NCBI RefSeq assembly: GCF_015209745.1 | Contig: NZ_CP063657.1 | Location: 434,001 to 498,000, forward strand | Reading direction: 5' to 3' | Origin: Lysobacter avium | Lineage (GTDB): Bacteria > Pseudomonadota > Gammaproteobacteria > Xanthomonadales > Xanthomonadaceae | Length of the DNA stretch: 64,000 nt | In this document: positions 26,861 through 37,532 of the stretch, one piece after another | How the letters are laid out: the number at the start of each line of letters is the position of its first letter | Numbering within the stretch: position 1 is the stretch's first letter | Translations under genes and position numbers: made by a program | Notes under the pieces: generated by a model | Seen by the model: only the letters and a program-made list of their open reading frames with translations | Told to the model about the DNA's origin: nothing | The model's database searches: none

Positions 26861-26939
26861 GGCCTAATACTAGACTGGGGAGTTTTATATTTATACAGTG
26901 CGTGCCACTCCAGCCTTCCGTTCCAGGAATCGATCCGAC
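26861..26939. promoter_or_regulatory. Divergent promoter/operator region of tetR and the RND pump
   Basis: An AT-rich island (TTTTATATTTATACA around 26883-26897) in otherwise GC-rich DNA. It offers -10-like sequences on both strands, as expected for a shared control region bound by the TetR protein. No clear palindromic operator could be picked out by eye. Confidence 0.45.
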
Positions 26940-28061
26940 ATGTGCAGACGTATCCGAACCGGTCGTTTCGCGTCCGTCAGGACCAATGCCGCCGTCGCAC
27001 TGCTGGTGCTGCTTGTCGCCGCTTGCGGCCGGGGCGATGTGGAGCCCCAGCAAAAGCCACCCGTGCTGGTGGTGCTGCCAGGTGCGGGAGCCGCGACGGA
27101 AATGTCGCTGACCGGCGAGATTCGCGCGCGTGAGGAAAGTCCGCTGTCCTTCCGGATCGGCGGCAACATGCTCGAGCGGCGGGTCGAGGTCGGTGACCAC
27201 GTCAGCGAGGGCGACGTGCTGGCGACGCTGGATCCCGATGACCAGCAGGCCCAGGCGAGTGCTGCGCGGGCCAAACTGGCTGCGCTGGAGGCAGACCTCA
27301 AAAGGGCGCGCGCCGACCAGGCCCGCTACGCGCAACTGGTCAAGGACCAGTTGATCAGCCGCTCCAACATGGATGCACAGAATGCCGCCGCCGAAGCGGC
27401 GCAGGGGCAGGTCAATGCGGCCCGCGCCGAGCTGCGCATGGCCAGCAACCAGGCCGGCTACAGCAAGCTGGTCGCGCCGGCCGACGGTGTGATCGCCAGC
27501 CGCCAGGCCGAGGCGGGGCAGGTCGTTGCCGCCGGACAGCCGGTCTTCACGCTGGCTGCGGACGGCGCGCGCGAGATCGTCTTTGCGGTGGCCGAGAACG
27601 CCAAGGATGAGGTACAGCCCGGCAAGGCGGTGCAGGTCGAGGTCTGGTCGCAGCCGGGCAAGCGCTGGCCCGGCACCGTGCGCGAAGTGTCGCCGTCGGC
27701 CGATCCCGCGTCGCGGACGTTCGCGGCCAGGGCCACCGTGGACGCACCCGAAGGCGCGCTGCAACTGGGCCAGAGCGCGCGGGTGGTGATCCCCACCAAC
27801 GCCGCGGGCGGCGCGACGTTCAGCGTTCCGCTCACTGCGTTGCAGCGTCAGGGCGATGGCGTGGCGGTGTTCGTGGTCGATCGCGCCAGCTCCACCCTGA
27901 AGCTGCAGCCGGTGTCCATCGGTGCGTATGGCAACGACAGCGTGCCCGTGCTCGATGGCCTGGAAAAGGATGACTGGGTGGTCGCCGCCGGCGGTCACCT
28001 GCTGCGCGAGGGTCAGGAAGTGGCGCCGGTGGACCGCGACAACCGGCCACTGGGCAACTGA
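26940..28061 (+). CDS. RND efflux pump periplasmic adaptor (membrane fusion lipoprotein)
   Basis: A 373-aa MFP-family adaptor that links the RND pump to the outer-membrane channel. The N-terminus ends in a lipobox (VAACGRG, Cys at about residue 23), so it is lipid-anchored. It has a lipoyl/biotinyl half motif (LSFRIGGNMLERRVEVGDHVSEGDVLATLDP), an alpha-hairpin (about 85-140), a second lipoyl half (YSKLVAPADGVIASRQAEAGQVV) and a beta-barrel. ATG 26940 has AGGA upstream; an in-frame GTG at 26898 is less likely. It is two bases from the permease gene. Confidence 0.94.
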   Translation: MCRRIRTGRFASVRTNAAVALLVLLVAACGRGDVEPQQKPPVLVVLPGAGAATEMSLTGEIRAREESPLSFRIGGNMLERRVEVGDHVSEGDVLATLDPDDQQAQASAARAKLAALEADLKRARADQARYAQLVKDQLISRSNMDAQNAAAEAAQGQVNAARAELRMASNQAGYSKLVAPADGVIASRQAEAGQVVAAGQPVFTLAADGAREIVFAVAENAKDEVQPGKAVQVEVWSQPGKRWPGTVREVSPSADPASRTFAARATVDAPEGALQLGQSARVVIPTNAAGGATFSVPLTALQRQGDGVAVFVVDRASSTLKLQPVSIGAYGNDSVPVLDGLEKDDWVVAAGGHLLREGQEVAPVDRDNRPLGN

Positions 28062-28063
28062 CC

Positions 28064-31000
28064 GTGACGCGGTTCAATCTTTCCGCGTGGGCCCTGCGCC
28101 ACCGCAGCCTGGTGGTCTACATGATGCTGGTGGTGGCGATCGCCGGCACCTTCTCCTACCTCAAGCTGGGCCGCAGCGAGGATCCGGCGTTCACCTTCAA
28201 GGTGATGGTGGTCCACACCGTGTGGCCGGGCGCGACCGCCGAACAGGTCGGCCGGCAGGTCACCGAGCGCATCGAGCGCAAGTTGATGGAGACCGGCGAG
28301 TACGAATTCATCCGCTCCTACTCACGCGCCGGCGAGTCGCAGGTGATCTTCGCTGCGCGCGACGCGATGCCGTCCTCGCAGGTGCCCGAACTGTTCTACC
28401 AGGTGCGCAAGAAGATCAGCGACCTGCGCCCGGAGCTGCCGGCCGACATCGTCGGTCCGTTCTTCAATGACGAGTTTGGCGACACGTTCGGCAACATCTA
28501 TGCGCTGACCGGCGCCGGCTTTGATTACGCGGTGATGAAGGACTACGCCGACCGCATCCAGCTGGCCCTGCAGAAGGTGCCCGACGTCGGCAAGATCGAG
28601 TTGTTCGGGGTCCAGGACGAGAAGATCTGGATCGAGCTTTCCAACACCAAGCTGGCCACGCTGGGCGTGTCGGCGGCGGCGGTGCAGGACGCGCTGCAGC
28701 AGCAGAACGCCGTCGTTCCGGGTGGATTCTTCGAGACCGCCAGCAGCCGCGTGCCGGTCCGGGTCAGTGGCCAGTTCGAGTCGGTCGAGCAGATCCGCCA
28801 GTTCCCGATCCGTGTGGGCGATCGCAGCTTCCAGCTCGGCGACGTGGCCACGGTGGAGCGTGGCTTCTCCGATCCGGCGCAGCCGGGCATGCGCTTCATG
28901 GGTCAGGATGCGATCGGGATCGGCGTGGCGATGCGCGATGGCGGCGACATCCTCGCGCTCGGAAAGACGTTGGAAACCGAGTTCGAGCAACTGCAGAAAA
29001 CCCTCCCGGTGGGCATGGCGCTGCACAAGGTGTCCGACCAGCCCGCGGCGGTCAAGGAATCGGTCGGCGAGTTCGTCCGCGTCCTGGCCGAGGCGGTCGG
29101 CATCGTGCTGCTGGTCAGCTTCCTTTCGCTGGGGTTCCGCACCGGGCTGGTCGTCGCGCTCTCGATCCCTCTCGTGTTGGCGATGACCTTCACGGTGATG
29201 GAGATCTTCGGCGTCGGCCTGCACAAGATCTCGCTGGGCGCGCTCGTGCTGGCGCTCGGGCTGATGGTCGATGACGCGATCATTGCCGTGGAAATGATGG
29301 CGATCAAGATGGAGCAGGGCTTCGATCGCCTGAAGGCGGCGGCGTTTGCGTGGGAGTCGACCGCGTTCCCGATGTTGACCGGCACCTTCATCACCGCGGC
29401 CGGCTTCCTGCCGATCGCGACCGCGGCGTCCAGCACCGGCGAATACACGCGCTCGCTGTTCGAGGTGGTGACCATCGCTCTGCTGGTGTCGTGGGTGGCG
29501 GCGGTGGTGTTCGTGCCGTTCCTGGGCGACAAGCTGCTGCCGCGCATCGAGCGCGGCGCGCACGGCCATCCGGCACCGCCCAAGCCCGGCTCGCTGGCGG
29601 CGCGCTGGCAGGCCCGGCGCCAGGCCTGGGCGAACCGGCATCCGGCATTCGCCGACGTGCTCGCCCCGCTGCCGCAGGATGCCGAACAACCGCACGATCC
29701 CTACGCGACGCGCTTCTACCAGCGCTTCCGCAGCTGGGTGGTGTGGTGTGTGCGCCATCGCTGGCTGGTGATCGTGGTCACCATCGCCGCGTTCGCGCTG
29801 TCGCTGCTGATGTTCCGCTTCGTGCCGCAGCAGTTCTTCCCGGAGTCGGTGCGCCCCGAGCTGATGGTCGACATGGAGCTGGCCGAGGGCAGTTCGCTGC
29901 GCGCGACCCGCGCCCAGGCCGAGCGGCTGGAAGCGATGCTGGCCGAGCGCGACGACCTGACCAATTACACCGCGTACATCGGTACCGGTTCGCCGCGTTT
30001 CTACCTGCCGCTGGACCAGCAACTGCCGTCGGCCAACTTCGCCCAGTTCGTGCTGATGCCCGAGAGCCTGGAGGCGCGCGAGGCGCTGCGCAGCTGGATG
30101 ATCGACGAGATCGTGCCGCTGTTCCCCGACCTGCAGCTGCGCGTCACCCGGCTGGAGAACGGCCCACCGGTCGGCTATCCGGTGCAGTTCCGTGTCTCCG
30201 GCGAGCACATCGACCAGGTGCGCCGGATCGCCTACGCCGTGCGCGACGAGATCCGCAACAACCCGCACGTGGCCAACGTCAACCTGGACTGGGACGAGCC
30301 GGGCAAGGTCGTGCGCCTGCAGATCGACCAGGCACGGGCGCGCGCGCTGGGCATCACCTCGGCGCAGCTGTCGCAGGTGCTCAGCGGCTCGCTGTCGGGC
30401 ATCCAGGTCAGCACCTACCGCGAGGGCAACCAGCTGATCGGCATGGTCCTTCGCGGCGGCGAGGATGAGCCGATCGCGCTGGATCAACTCTCCACCCTGA
30501 TGGTGCCCACCGCCAGCGGCCAGAGCGTGCCGCTGGCCCAGGTCGCCACCCTGGAGTACGGCTTCGAGGAAGGCATCATCTGGCACCGCGACCGCAAGCC
30601 AACCATGACCGTGCGCGCCGACATCTACGACGGCACGCAGCCGGCGTCGGTAATGGCGCAGATCTCGCCGACCCTGGACGGGATCCGCGACGAACTGCCC
30701 TACGGCTACTCGGTGGACGTGGGCGGCAGCGTGGAGGACTCGGCCCGCGGCCAGGACTCGATTGCCGCGGGCGTGCCGCTGTTCCTGTTCGTCGTGTTCA
30801 CCCTGCTGATGGTGCAGCTGCGCAGCTTCTCGCGCAGTTTCATGGTCCTGCTGACCGCGCCGCTGGGGATGATCGGGGTGACCCTGTTCCTGCTGGTGTT
30901 CCGGGTGCCATTCGGCTTCGTGGCGATGCTGGGCACCATCGCCCTGTCCGGCATGATCATGCGTAACGCGGTGATCCTGGTCGACCAGATCGAGCAGGAC

Positions 31001-31255
31001 CGGCGCGACGGCCACGAGACCTGGGATGCGATCGTCGAGGCGACGGTGCGCCGTTTCAGGCCGATCGTGCTGACCGCGCTGGCCGCGATCCTGGCGATGA
31101 TCCCGCTCTCGCGCAGTGCCTTCTTCGGGCCGATGGCGGTGGCGATCATGGGTGGACTCCTGGTGGCCACCGTGCTGACACTGCTGTTCCTGCCCGCGCT
31201 GTATGCGGCTTGGTTCCGGGTCAAGGTGCCCGAGTCTGGAACAATGCGACGGTGA
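28064..31255 (+). CDS. RND-family multidrug efflux permease
   Basis: A 1063-aa proton-driven inner-membrane pump with 12 transmembrane helices and two large periplasmic loops. Helix 4 carries the proton-relay aspartates in LVLALGLMVDDAIIAVEMM. The N-terminus LSAWALRHRSLVVYMMLVVAIAG and C-terminal FGPMAVAIMGGLLVATVLTLLFLPALY are classical. It starts with GTG at 28064, two bases after the adaptor stop, so translation is probably coupled. Outer-membrane partner is likely the nearby TolC. Substrate is unknown; it is nearer to the multidrug/HAE1-like branch than to metal pumps, by inspection. Confidence 0.94.
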   Translation: MTRFNLSAWALRHRSLVVYMMLVVAIAGTFSYLKLGRSEDPAFTFKVMVVHTVWPGATAEQVGRQVTERIERKLMETGEYEFIRSYSRAGESQVIFAARDAMPSSQVPELFYQVRKKISDLRPELPADIVGPFFNDEFGDTFGNIYALTGAGFDYAVMKDYADRIQLALQKVPDVGKIELFGVQDEKIWIELSNTKLATLGVSAAAVQDALQQQNAVVPGGFFETASSRVPVRVSGQFESVEQIRQFPIRVGDRSFQLGDVATVERGFSDPAQPGMRFMGQDAIGIGVAMRDGGDILALGKTLETEFEQLQKTLPVGMALHKVSDQPAAVKESVGEFVRVLAEAVGIVLLVSFLSLGFRTGLVVALSIPLVLAMTFTVMEIFGVGLHKISLGALVLALGLMVDDAIIAVEMMAIKMEQGFDRLKAAAFAWESTAFPMLTGTFITAAGFLPIATAASSTGEYTRSLFEVVTIALLVSWVAAVVFVPFLGDKLLPRIERGAHGHPAPPKPGSLAARWQARRQAWANRHPAFADVLAPLPQDAEQPHDPYATRFYQRFRSWVVWCVRHRWLVIVVTIAAFALSLLMFRFVPQQFFPESVRPELMVDMELAEGSSLRATRAQAERLEAMLAERDDLTNYTAYIGTGSPRFYLPLDQQLPSANFAQFVLMPESLEAREALRSWMIDEIVPLFPDLQLRVTRLENGPPVGYPVQFRVSGEHIDQVRRIAYAVRDEIRNNPHVANVNLDWDEPGKVVRLQIDQARARALGITSAQLSQVLSGSLSGIQVSTYREGNQLIGMVLRGGEDEPIALDQLSTLMVPTASGQSVPLAQVATLEYGFEEGIIWHRDRKPTMTVRADIYDGTQPASVMAQISPTLDGIRDELPYGYSVDVGGSVEDSARGQDSIAAGVPLFLFVVFTLLMVQLRSFSRSFMVLLTAPLGMIGVTLFLLVFRVPFGFVAMLGTIALSGMIMRNAVILVDQIEQDRRDGHETWDAIVEATVRRFRPIVLTALAAILAMIPLSRSAFFGPMAVAIMGGLLVATVLTLLFLPALYAAWFRVKVPESGTMRR

Positions 31256-31280
31256 CCGACCCCTCTGACGGACGAATCCC

Positions 31281-32915
31281 ATGACCCAGTCCCTACGCAT
31301 CGCAATGGCCCAGTTCGACTTCGCCGTCGGCGCCGTGGATGAGAACGCCGACCTGATCGTGGAGCTGATCGAGCAGGCGCGTGACGACCACGGCGCCGAC
31401 CTGGTGCTGTTCCCGGAGCTCGCGGTATCGGGCTATCCGCCCCAGGACCTGCTCATGCGGCCGGGGTTCCTGCGCGCCTGCGAGAACGCAATGGAACGGA
31501 TCGCCGCGGCTGCCACCGGGATCACCGTCGTTGTCGGCTGGCCGGAGTCGGCCGGATCGGTGGTCTACAACGCGGCCAGCGTGCTGCGGGACGGCCGGAT
31601 CGAGCAGACCTATCGCAAGCGCAAGCTGCCCAACCACGCCGGCTTTGACGAGCGGCGCTATTTCGTCGTCGATCCCGACGGCGGCGACTGCGTGTTCGAG
31701 GTCAACGGGGTCAAGCTGGGCCTGCTGGTCGGCGAGGACATGCTGTTCCACGAGCCGTTCGCCTCAACGGTCGGGGCCGGTGCGCAGCTGGTGTTGTCGA
31801 TCAATGCGTCGCCGTTCGAGCACGACCAGCACGGCCGGCGTGACCAGTTGCTGGAAGATGCGGCGCGCGCCAGCGGCGTGCCGATCGCCTACGTCAACTG
31901 CGTGGGCGGCCAGGATTCGGTGGTGTTCGACGGTGCCTGCCTGGTCGCCGATGGCGATGGCTGCGTGCATCCGGCGGCGTCCGCCTTCACCGAGCAGTGG
32001 CTGGTGGTGGATTTCGAGGCCACCAGCAAGCGATTCCACCCGGTGCTGTGGCAGCAGGACGGCGACGAAAGCCGCGACGCCCTGGCCTGGCGCGCCGTGG
32101 TCAGCGCGACGCGCGACTATTACCGCAAGAACGGCTTCCAGAAGGCCTGGGTCGGCCTGTCCGGTGGCCTCGACTCGGCGGTCGTGCTGGCGATCGCGGT
32201 GGACGCGCTGGGCGCCGACAACGTCACCGCGGTGCGGATGCCCTCCCGCTACACCGTCAGCCTGTCCAACGACCTGGCTGCCGAACAGTGCGAAGAGCAG
32301 GGCGTGGAGCTGCTGAGCGTGCCCATCGAGAAGCCGTTCCAGGGTTATCTGGACGCGTTGGAGGACGTGTTCGAAGGCCAGGCGGTGGATACCACCGAGG
32401 AGAACCTTCAGTCGCGGATCCGCGGCGCGATCCTGATGGCGCTGAGCAACAAATTCGGGGGCCTGGTGCTGACCACCGGCAACAAGAGCGAGTACGCAGT
32501 CGGCTATTCGACCATCTACGGCGACATGGCCGGCGGCTTCGCCCCGATCAAGGATCTCTACAAGAGCGAGGTGTTCCAACTCGCTCGCTGGCGCAACACG
32601 GTGGGTGATCCGGTGGTGCCGGTCGGCGTGATCGAACGCCCGCCCTCGGCCGAACTGCGTGCCGACCAGAAGGACGAGGATTCGCTACCACCCTACGACG
32701 TGCTCGACGCGATCCTGCGCCGCTACATCGACCAGGAGCAGTCACGCGACGAGGTTGTCCGCGCCGGATTCGATGCTGCCGTCGTCGACCGCGTGCTGCA
32801 CCTGGTCCGGATCAGCGAGTGGAAGCGTCACCAGGCCGCACCGGGTCCGAAACTGTCGCGGCGGGCGTTTGGTGGTGAGCGGAGGTATCCGATCAGTAAT
32901 GGGTTTCGCGAGTAG
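31281..32915 (+). CDS. nadE: NAD+ synthase, glutamine-dependent type, amidase domain lacking catalytic Cys
   Basis: Catalyses the last step of NAD synthesis from deamido-NAD. This two-domain 544-aa form has an N-terminal nitrilase-type amidase domain (1-265) and a C-terminal synthetase domain with the PP-loop LSGGLDSAVV (SGGLDS at 294-299). In the amidase domain the Glu (FPEL, Glu46) and Lys (YRK, Lys113) are present. The motif that normally reads ICED is VGED, Gly151 replacing the nucleophilic Cys. The enzyme may therefore depend on free ammonia or a partner amidase. The C-terminal synthetase motifs, including TTGNKSEYAVGYSTIYGDMAGGFAPIKDLYK, are intact. It follows the pump operon by 25 bases. 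Confidence 0.93.
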   Translation: MTQSLRIAMAQFDFAVGAVDENADLIVELIEQARDDHGADLVLFPELAVSGYPPQDLLMRPGFLRACENAMERIAAAATGITVVVGWPESAGSVVYNAASVLRDGRIEQTYRKRKLPNHAGFDERRYFVVDPDGGDCVFEVNGVKLGLLVGEDMLFHEPFASTVGAGAQLVLSINASPFEHDQHGRRDQLLEDAARASGVPIAYVNCVGGQDSVVFDGACLVADGDGCVHPAASAFTEQWLVVDFEATSKRFHPVLWQQDGDESRDALAWRAVVSATRDYYRKNGFQKAWVGLSGGLDSAVVLAIAVDALGADNVTAVRMPSRYTVSLSNDLAAEQCEEQGVELLSVPIEKPFQGYLDALEDVFEGQAVDTTEENLQSRIRGAILMALSNKFGGLVLTTGNKSEYAVGYSTIYGDMAGGFAPIKDLYKSEVFQLARWRNTVGDPVVPVGVIERPPSAELRADQKDEDSLPPYDVLDAILRRYIDQEQSRDEVVRAGFDAAVVDRVLHLVRISEWKRHQAAPGPKLSRRAFGGERRYPISNGFRE

Positions 32916-32996
32916 GGGGGGCGCGGACAGAACGCTAACTTAGACGGTGCAGTGAGGTTTGCGGGACGGTGAAACCAACCGGCTTACGAGTGACGA

Positions 32997-33500
32997 TCAG
33001 TTGTTTGGTCTGTGCCCAAAGCTCAGTGATCTAGTGATTTGCCACCGGCCATCTTTCTCTTGCCACACCAGAAGGAAGTCTGCCTTCCCTTCGCACTTGC
33101 CATTATCACTCTGGCAAAAACGGTGCGTGCCCTTCGCGATTGCGCCGAAGTCCTTCACGGGGAAAACCTCGAGCGTTCCCGGAATCAGTTCGCGTCTATA
33201 GTGGCTGCAGGCATATTTTTCCGTGTTCGCGATCATCTCGTCGCGCGTCCAGGTCACGCCGCCGGTGTCATGGTAGAACTCAACGTCAGGAGCAAAGTAG
33301 GAGGCGTGAAGCTTCAGCTGCTTGGGGTCACTGCAATGATTGAAAGCATCGAACATGGCTTTGTCCAGGCCGGTAACCTTGGTGAAGAGCGTGTCCTTGG
33401 AGCTGTTTGTTTCCTGCTGTCCGGATCCAGCGAACGCAGATGAAATCCCCAGGGTGAATGAGGCCAGATAGATCAGCAGAATCGATGACTGACGCTTCAT
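32997..33500 (-). CDS. Exported SnoaL/NTF2-like protein (DUF4440-type)
   Basis: A 167-aa protein with a signal peptide (MKRQSSILLIYLASFTLGISSAFAG) and a small cone-shaped NTF2-like domain. Typical features are DKAMFDAFNHCSD, YFAPDVEFYHDTGG, RDEMIAN and the closing KDGRWQITRSLSFGH. Function is unknown; such domains bind or convert small molecules. AAGGGA lies upstream of the ATG. GC content and codon use are lower than in neighbours. It is downstream of the beta-lactamase-like gene (56-base gap), probably in one acquired unit. Confidence 0.82.
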   Translation of the reverse strand: MKRQSSILLIYLASFTLGISSAFAGSGQQETNSSKDTLFTKVTGLDKAMFDAFNHCSDPKQLKLHASYFAPDVEFYHDTGGVTWTRDEMIANTEKYACSHYRRELIPGTLEVFPVKDFGAIAKGTHRFCQSDNGKCEGKADFLLVWQEKDGRWQITRSLSFGHRPNN

Positions 33501-33556
33501 GAATTTTCCCTTGACTGTGTTTTTGTGGATTAAGTACGTGCGTATCTGTCGCTGAT

Positions 33557-34672
33557 CTAGTTTGCCGCCATCGCGCGAAGCAGGTCGACGTACTCGGGGT
33601 TGGCCCCAATCTGGGCGAGTATTGGCAAGACCACGCGATATCCCTCGTCGCTGTTGGTTAGGATCACCGTGCCCTTGCGGTTGTTCGCATCCCAGTAAGC
33701 CAGTGCAAAAGCACCGTCGTCGGCGCCTGTGTGCATGAAATAGCGTTGGCCATTGAGCACAAGCAGTTCCCAGCCCAGCGCGAAGCCTGCTTTTTCAGGA
33801 CAAAGCTCTGACGGAATGTTCTTGCAGGTTTCTTCCCGGCGATCCGCTTGAATCATTCCACGTTCAGCGGCAATAGCCGAGCTCAATCCCTGATCATCCA
33901 TCAGAGAGATCATGAATCTGGCGTAGTCCCGTGCAGTGGTATACAAGTCATCTGATGCAAGCGCGCGCTGCCTGATCGTTGGCAATTGCCACTTGCCGTC
34001 CGCGTCCCTGCCTTGCGCAATCGCTCGTGCGTCACTCGACTGTAGGGTGTAAGAGGTGGCTGACATGCCAATGGTCTTGAATACAAGCCGCTTTGCTTGC
34101 GCTTCCAAGCCAGCGCCAGTGCGCTTCCCAATGAATGCCGCGAGATATTCATACCCTTCCCCTGAATACCCGGGTGCCATGCCTGGGTCGCCCTCGAACT
34201 TCAGACCTTCGACGGGATCGCGCCAGTTCGGAAACCCTGTTTGATGGCTCAACGAGAGTCGAGGCGTCAGCAAGGTGGCTCTGGGATCATCGGCAATGTC
34301 CGGATCCACCCAGTACCGCGCCATCGACTCATCCAGGGTGAACCTTCCCTCTGAGATCAAGCGAAGCGTAACCTCGGCGGTAATTGGTTTGGTCAGCGAA
34401 GCGACGTTGTAGCGAGTATCAGGCGTGGCCGGCTGCCCCGGAGCCTGCAACCCGGCCGCCTGCAGAGCGACAATCCGATTTCCCTCAATCTGAGCTACGG
34501 AAACACTCGCGACGCCGGCATCTACAAGTATGGCCGGAAGTTCGGTCGCAAGCGCTTGATCGATGTTGGAGAGATAAGTTCTCTCTTGTGCTGTCACGGG
34601 AGGTTGATGCGCACTGCAAGCACTTATTCCAATCAACAGGAGACATAGCAATTGAAATCTTGAATTAGGCAT
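33557..34672 (-). CDS. Class C beta-lactamase-type serine hydrolase (lipoprotein)
   Basis: A 371-aa penicillin-binding-protein-fold hydrolase. The N-terminus is a lipoprotein signal (LLLIGISACSAH, Cys about residue 19). The SxxK nucleophile motif is SLTK in YNVASLTKPITAEV. The second motif YSGEGYEYL stands where YSN-GY normally is, and the third is HTGADDGAF in place of KTG. This pattern fits the broad estB/PBP4* group: esterase or peptidase activity is more likely than antibiotic resistance. GAGG precedes the ATG. It lies in the lower-GC patch. Confidence 0.88.
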   Translation of the reverse strand: MPNSRFQLLCLLLIGISACSAHQPPVTAQERTYLSNIDQALATELPAILVDAGVASVSVAQIEGNRIVALQAAGLQAPGQPATPDTRYNVASLTKPITAEVTLRLISEGRFTLDESMARYWVDPDIADDPRATLLTPRLSLSHQTGFPNWRDPVEGLKFEGDPGMAPGYSGEGYEYLAAFIGKRTGAGLEAQAKRLVFKTIGMSATSYTLQSSDARAIAQGRDADGKWQLPTIRQRALASDDLYTTARDYARFMISLMDDQGLSSAIAAERGMIQADRREETCKNIPSELCPEKAGFALGWELLVLNGQRYFMHTGADDGAFALAYWDANNRKGTVILTNSDEGYRVVLPILAQIGANPEYVDLLRAMAAN

Positions 34673-35156
34673 TGGTCACCCTCGAGGAGCCTGATAGGTA
34701 ACATCACCATCCGCGTTCTCAGAGCGAACCGCTGACAAGGCGAAAGTGAGCTCCAACACCGTGTTATCAGTAATAAGAGAATGGGTGGGTCGTGCCTGCA
34801 AGGTCGCAAGTTGCCGGACTCGTTGCAAGGCTTGTGCGACGAAACAGGAAATGGCGCGACGAAAGCAATGGAAAGACGCCTTTGTCGAATTTACGGTTGC
34901 CGATGATCGACCCATCTTCGCTACGGTTGACCCAGCACGGCTGATTTTGCGCTTCGCGAAAGATGACGCATAGGTGCTCGCATCAGCGCATAGACGCAAG
35001 AGATTGCCGACATGCGCTATGCACGTCGAAACGTATGGCTTGGTGGAGTATTCCGGTTCATCTGGGGTCATACTCTCTGTCGATGCCACGCGGGGCAATC
35101 ACACGGCGCTGGTGGCGGTGGCAAATCCCCGTACTGCCTCTGGCCGGGTGAGTGTA
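34673..35156. other. Unassigned lower-GC stretch between hydrolase gene and frmR
   Basis: No convincing gene is seen. On the minus strand an open frame of 140 codons (34676-35098) ends just before the hydrolase start. On the plus strand a 75-codon frame (34746-34973) has some protein-like segments (FVEFTVADDRPIFATVDPAR). Neither is recognised and both may be chance or remnants of a degraded gene. One sampled 60-base line (34741-34800) is 50 percent GC, well below the flanks. The right end carries the frmR promoter. Confidence 0.4.
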
Positions 35157-35171
35157 TACTCTCCCCCAGTA
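35155..35171 (+). promoter_or_regulatory. FrmR operator overlapping the frmR -10 box
   Basis: The sequence TACT-CTCCCCC-AGTA (35157-35171) matches the TACT-(G/C tract)-AGTA site known for the RcnR/FrmR class of CsoR repressors. The -10 box TATACT (35155-35160) overlaps its left arm, so a bound repressor would block polymerase. It lies 16 bases before the frmR start. Autoregulation and control of frmA and fghA follow. Confidence 0.75.
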
Positions 35172-35187
35172 TCCGAGACGCCACGTC

Positions 35188-36586
<1,399 letters not shown>

Positions 36587-36636
36587 TCGCGCAATCGATC
36601 CCTGCACCTGCGCCATCCTTCGCTACGAGGTGACTC

Positions 36637-37467
36637 ATGAAACAGATTGAACAGCACGCCAGTTTTGGCGGCAGCCAGGAAGTCTGGCAGCACGCGTCCA
36701 GCACCCTGGGCGTGGACATGGACTTTGCGGTCTACCTGCCGCCGCAGGCCAAGCAGGGGCCGTGCCCGGTCCTGTACTGGCTGTCGGGCCTGACCTGCAA
36801 CGAACAGAACTTCATCACCAAGGCCGGCGCGCAGGGCTATGCGGCCAAGCACGGCGTGATCCTGGTGGCGCCCGACAGCAGCCCGCGCGGCGAGGGCGTC
36901 GCCGATGACGAGGCCTACGACCTCGGCCAGGGCGCGGGTTTCTACCTCAACGCGACCCGCGAACCGTGGGCGAAGCACTACCGGATGTACGACTACATCA
37001 CCCAGGAGCTGCCGGCGCTGGTGGATGCGCATTTCCCGACCACCACCGCGCGCGGTATCAGCGGGCACTCGATGGGCGGCCACGGCGCGCTGGTGATCGC
37101 GCTGCGCAACCCGGGCATGTTCCGCAGCGTGTCGGCGTTCTCGCCGGTGGTTGCGCCCAGCCAGGTGCCGTGGGGCGAGAAGGCGTTCAGCGCCTACCTC
37201 GGTGATGATCGCGAAGAGTGGAAGCAGTGGGATGCCACCGCGCTGGTCGCCAATGCCAGCGAGCGCCTGCCGCTGCTGGTCGACCAGGGCGATGCCGACA
37301 ACTTCCTCGAGGAGCAGTTGCGCCCGCAGCTTCTGCAGCAGGCCTGCGAGGCGGCCGGTCACCCGCTGACCCTGCGCATGCAGCCGGGCTATGACCACAG
37401 CTACTACTTCATCGCCAGCTTCATCGGCGAGCACATCGCCCACCACGCCAAGGCGATGAAGGGCTGA
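36637..37467 (+). CDS. fghA: S-formylglutathione hydrolase
   Basis: A cytoplasmic esterase-D family serine hydrolase that converts S-formylglutathione to formate and glutathione, completing formaldehyde detoxification. The 276-aa sequence has the oxyanion region [18 protein letters not shown], the nucleophile elbow GHSMGGHGA, Asp in DQGDADNFL and His in [12 protein letters not shown]. It is 50 bases after frmA in the same operon. Confidence 0.97.
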   Translation: MKQIEQHASFGGSQEVWQHASSTLGVDMDFAVYLPPQAKQGPCPVLYWLSGLTCNEQNFITKAGAQGYAAKHGVILVAPDSSPRGEGVADDEAYDLGQGAGFYLNATREPWAKHYRMYDYITQELPALVDAHFPTTTARGISGHSMGGHGALVIALRNPGMFRSVSAFSPVVAPSQVPWGEKAFSAYLGDDREEWKQWDATALVANASERLPLLVDQGDADNFLEEQLRPQLLQQACEAAGHPLTLRMQPGYDHSYYFIASFIGEHIAHHAKAMKG

Positions 37468-37532
37468 TCATCGGGGATAGGGATGGCGCGCGGGGTCGCT
37501 TGAAGGCACCCCGCGCGCGGCTCGGCTGTGGT

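Noticed and set aside
28322..31300. 992-codon minus-strand open frame opposite the RND permease
   Set aside because: Composition (His, Arg, Gln-rich) is typical of antisense reading of a GC-rich gene; no domain is visible.
32916..33000. Considered as integron attC site after nadE (GCTAAC ... AACC)
   Set aside because: Core sites GTTRRRY/RYYYAAC with proper spacing could not be formed; no integrase nearby.
34676..35098. 140-codon minus-strand frame ending just before the serine hydrolase gene
   Set aside because: Operon-like spacing but no recognisable protein features or good start; kept only as an unassigned stretch.
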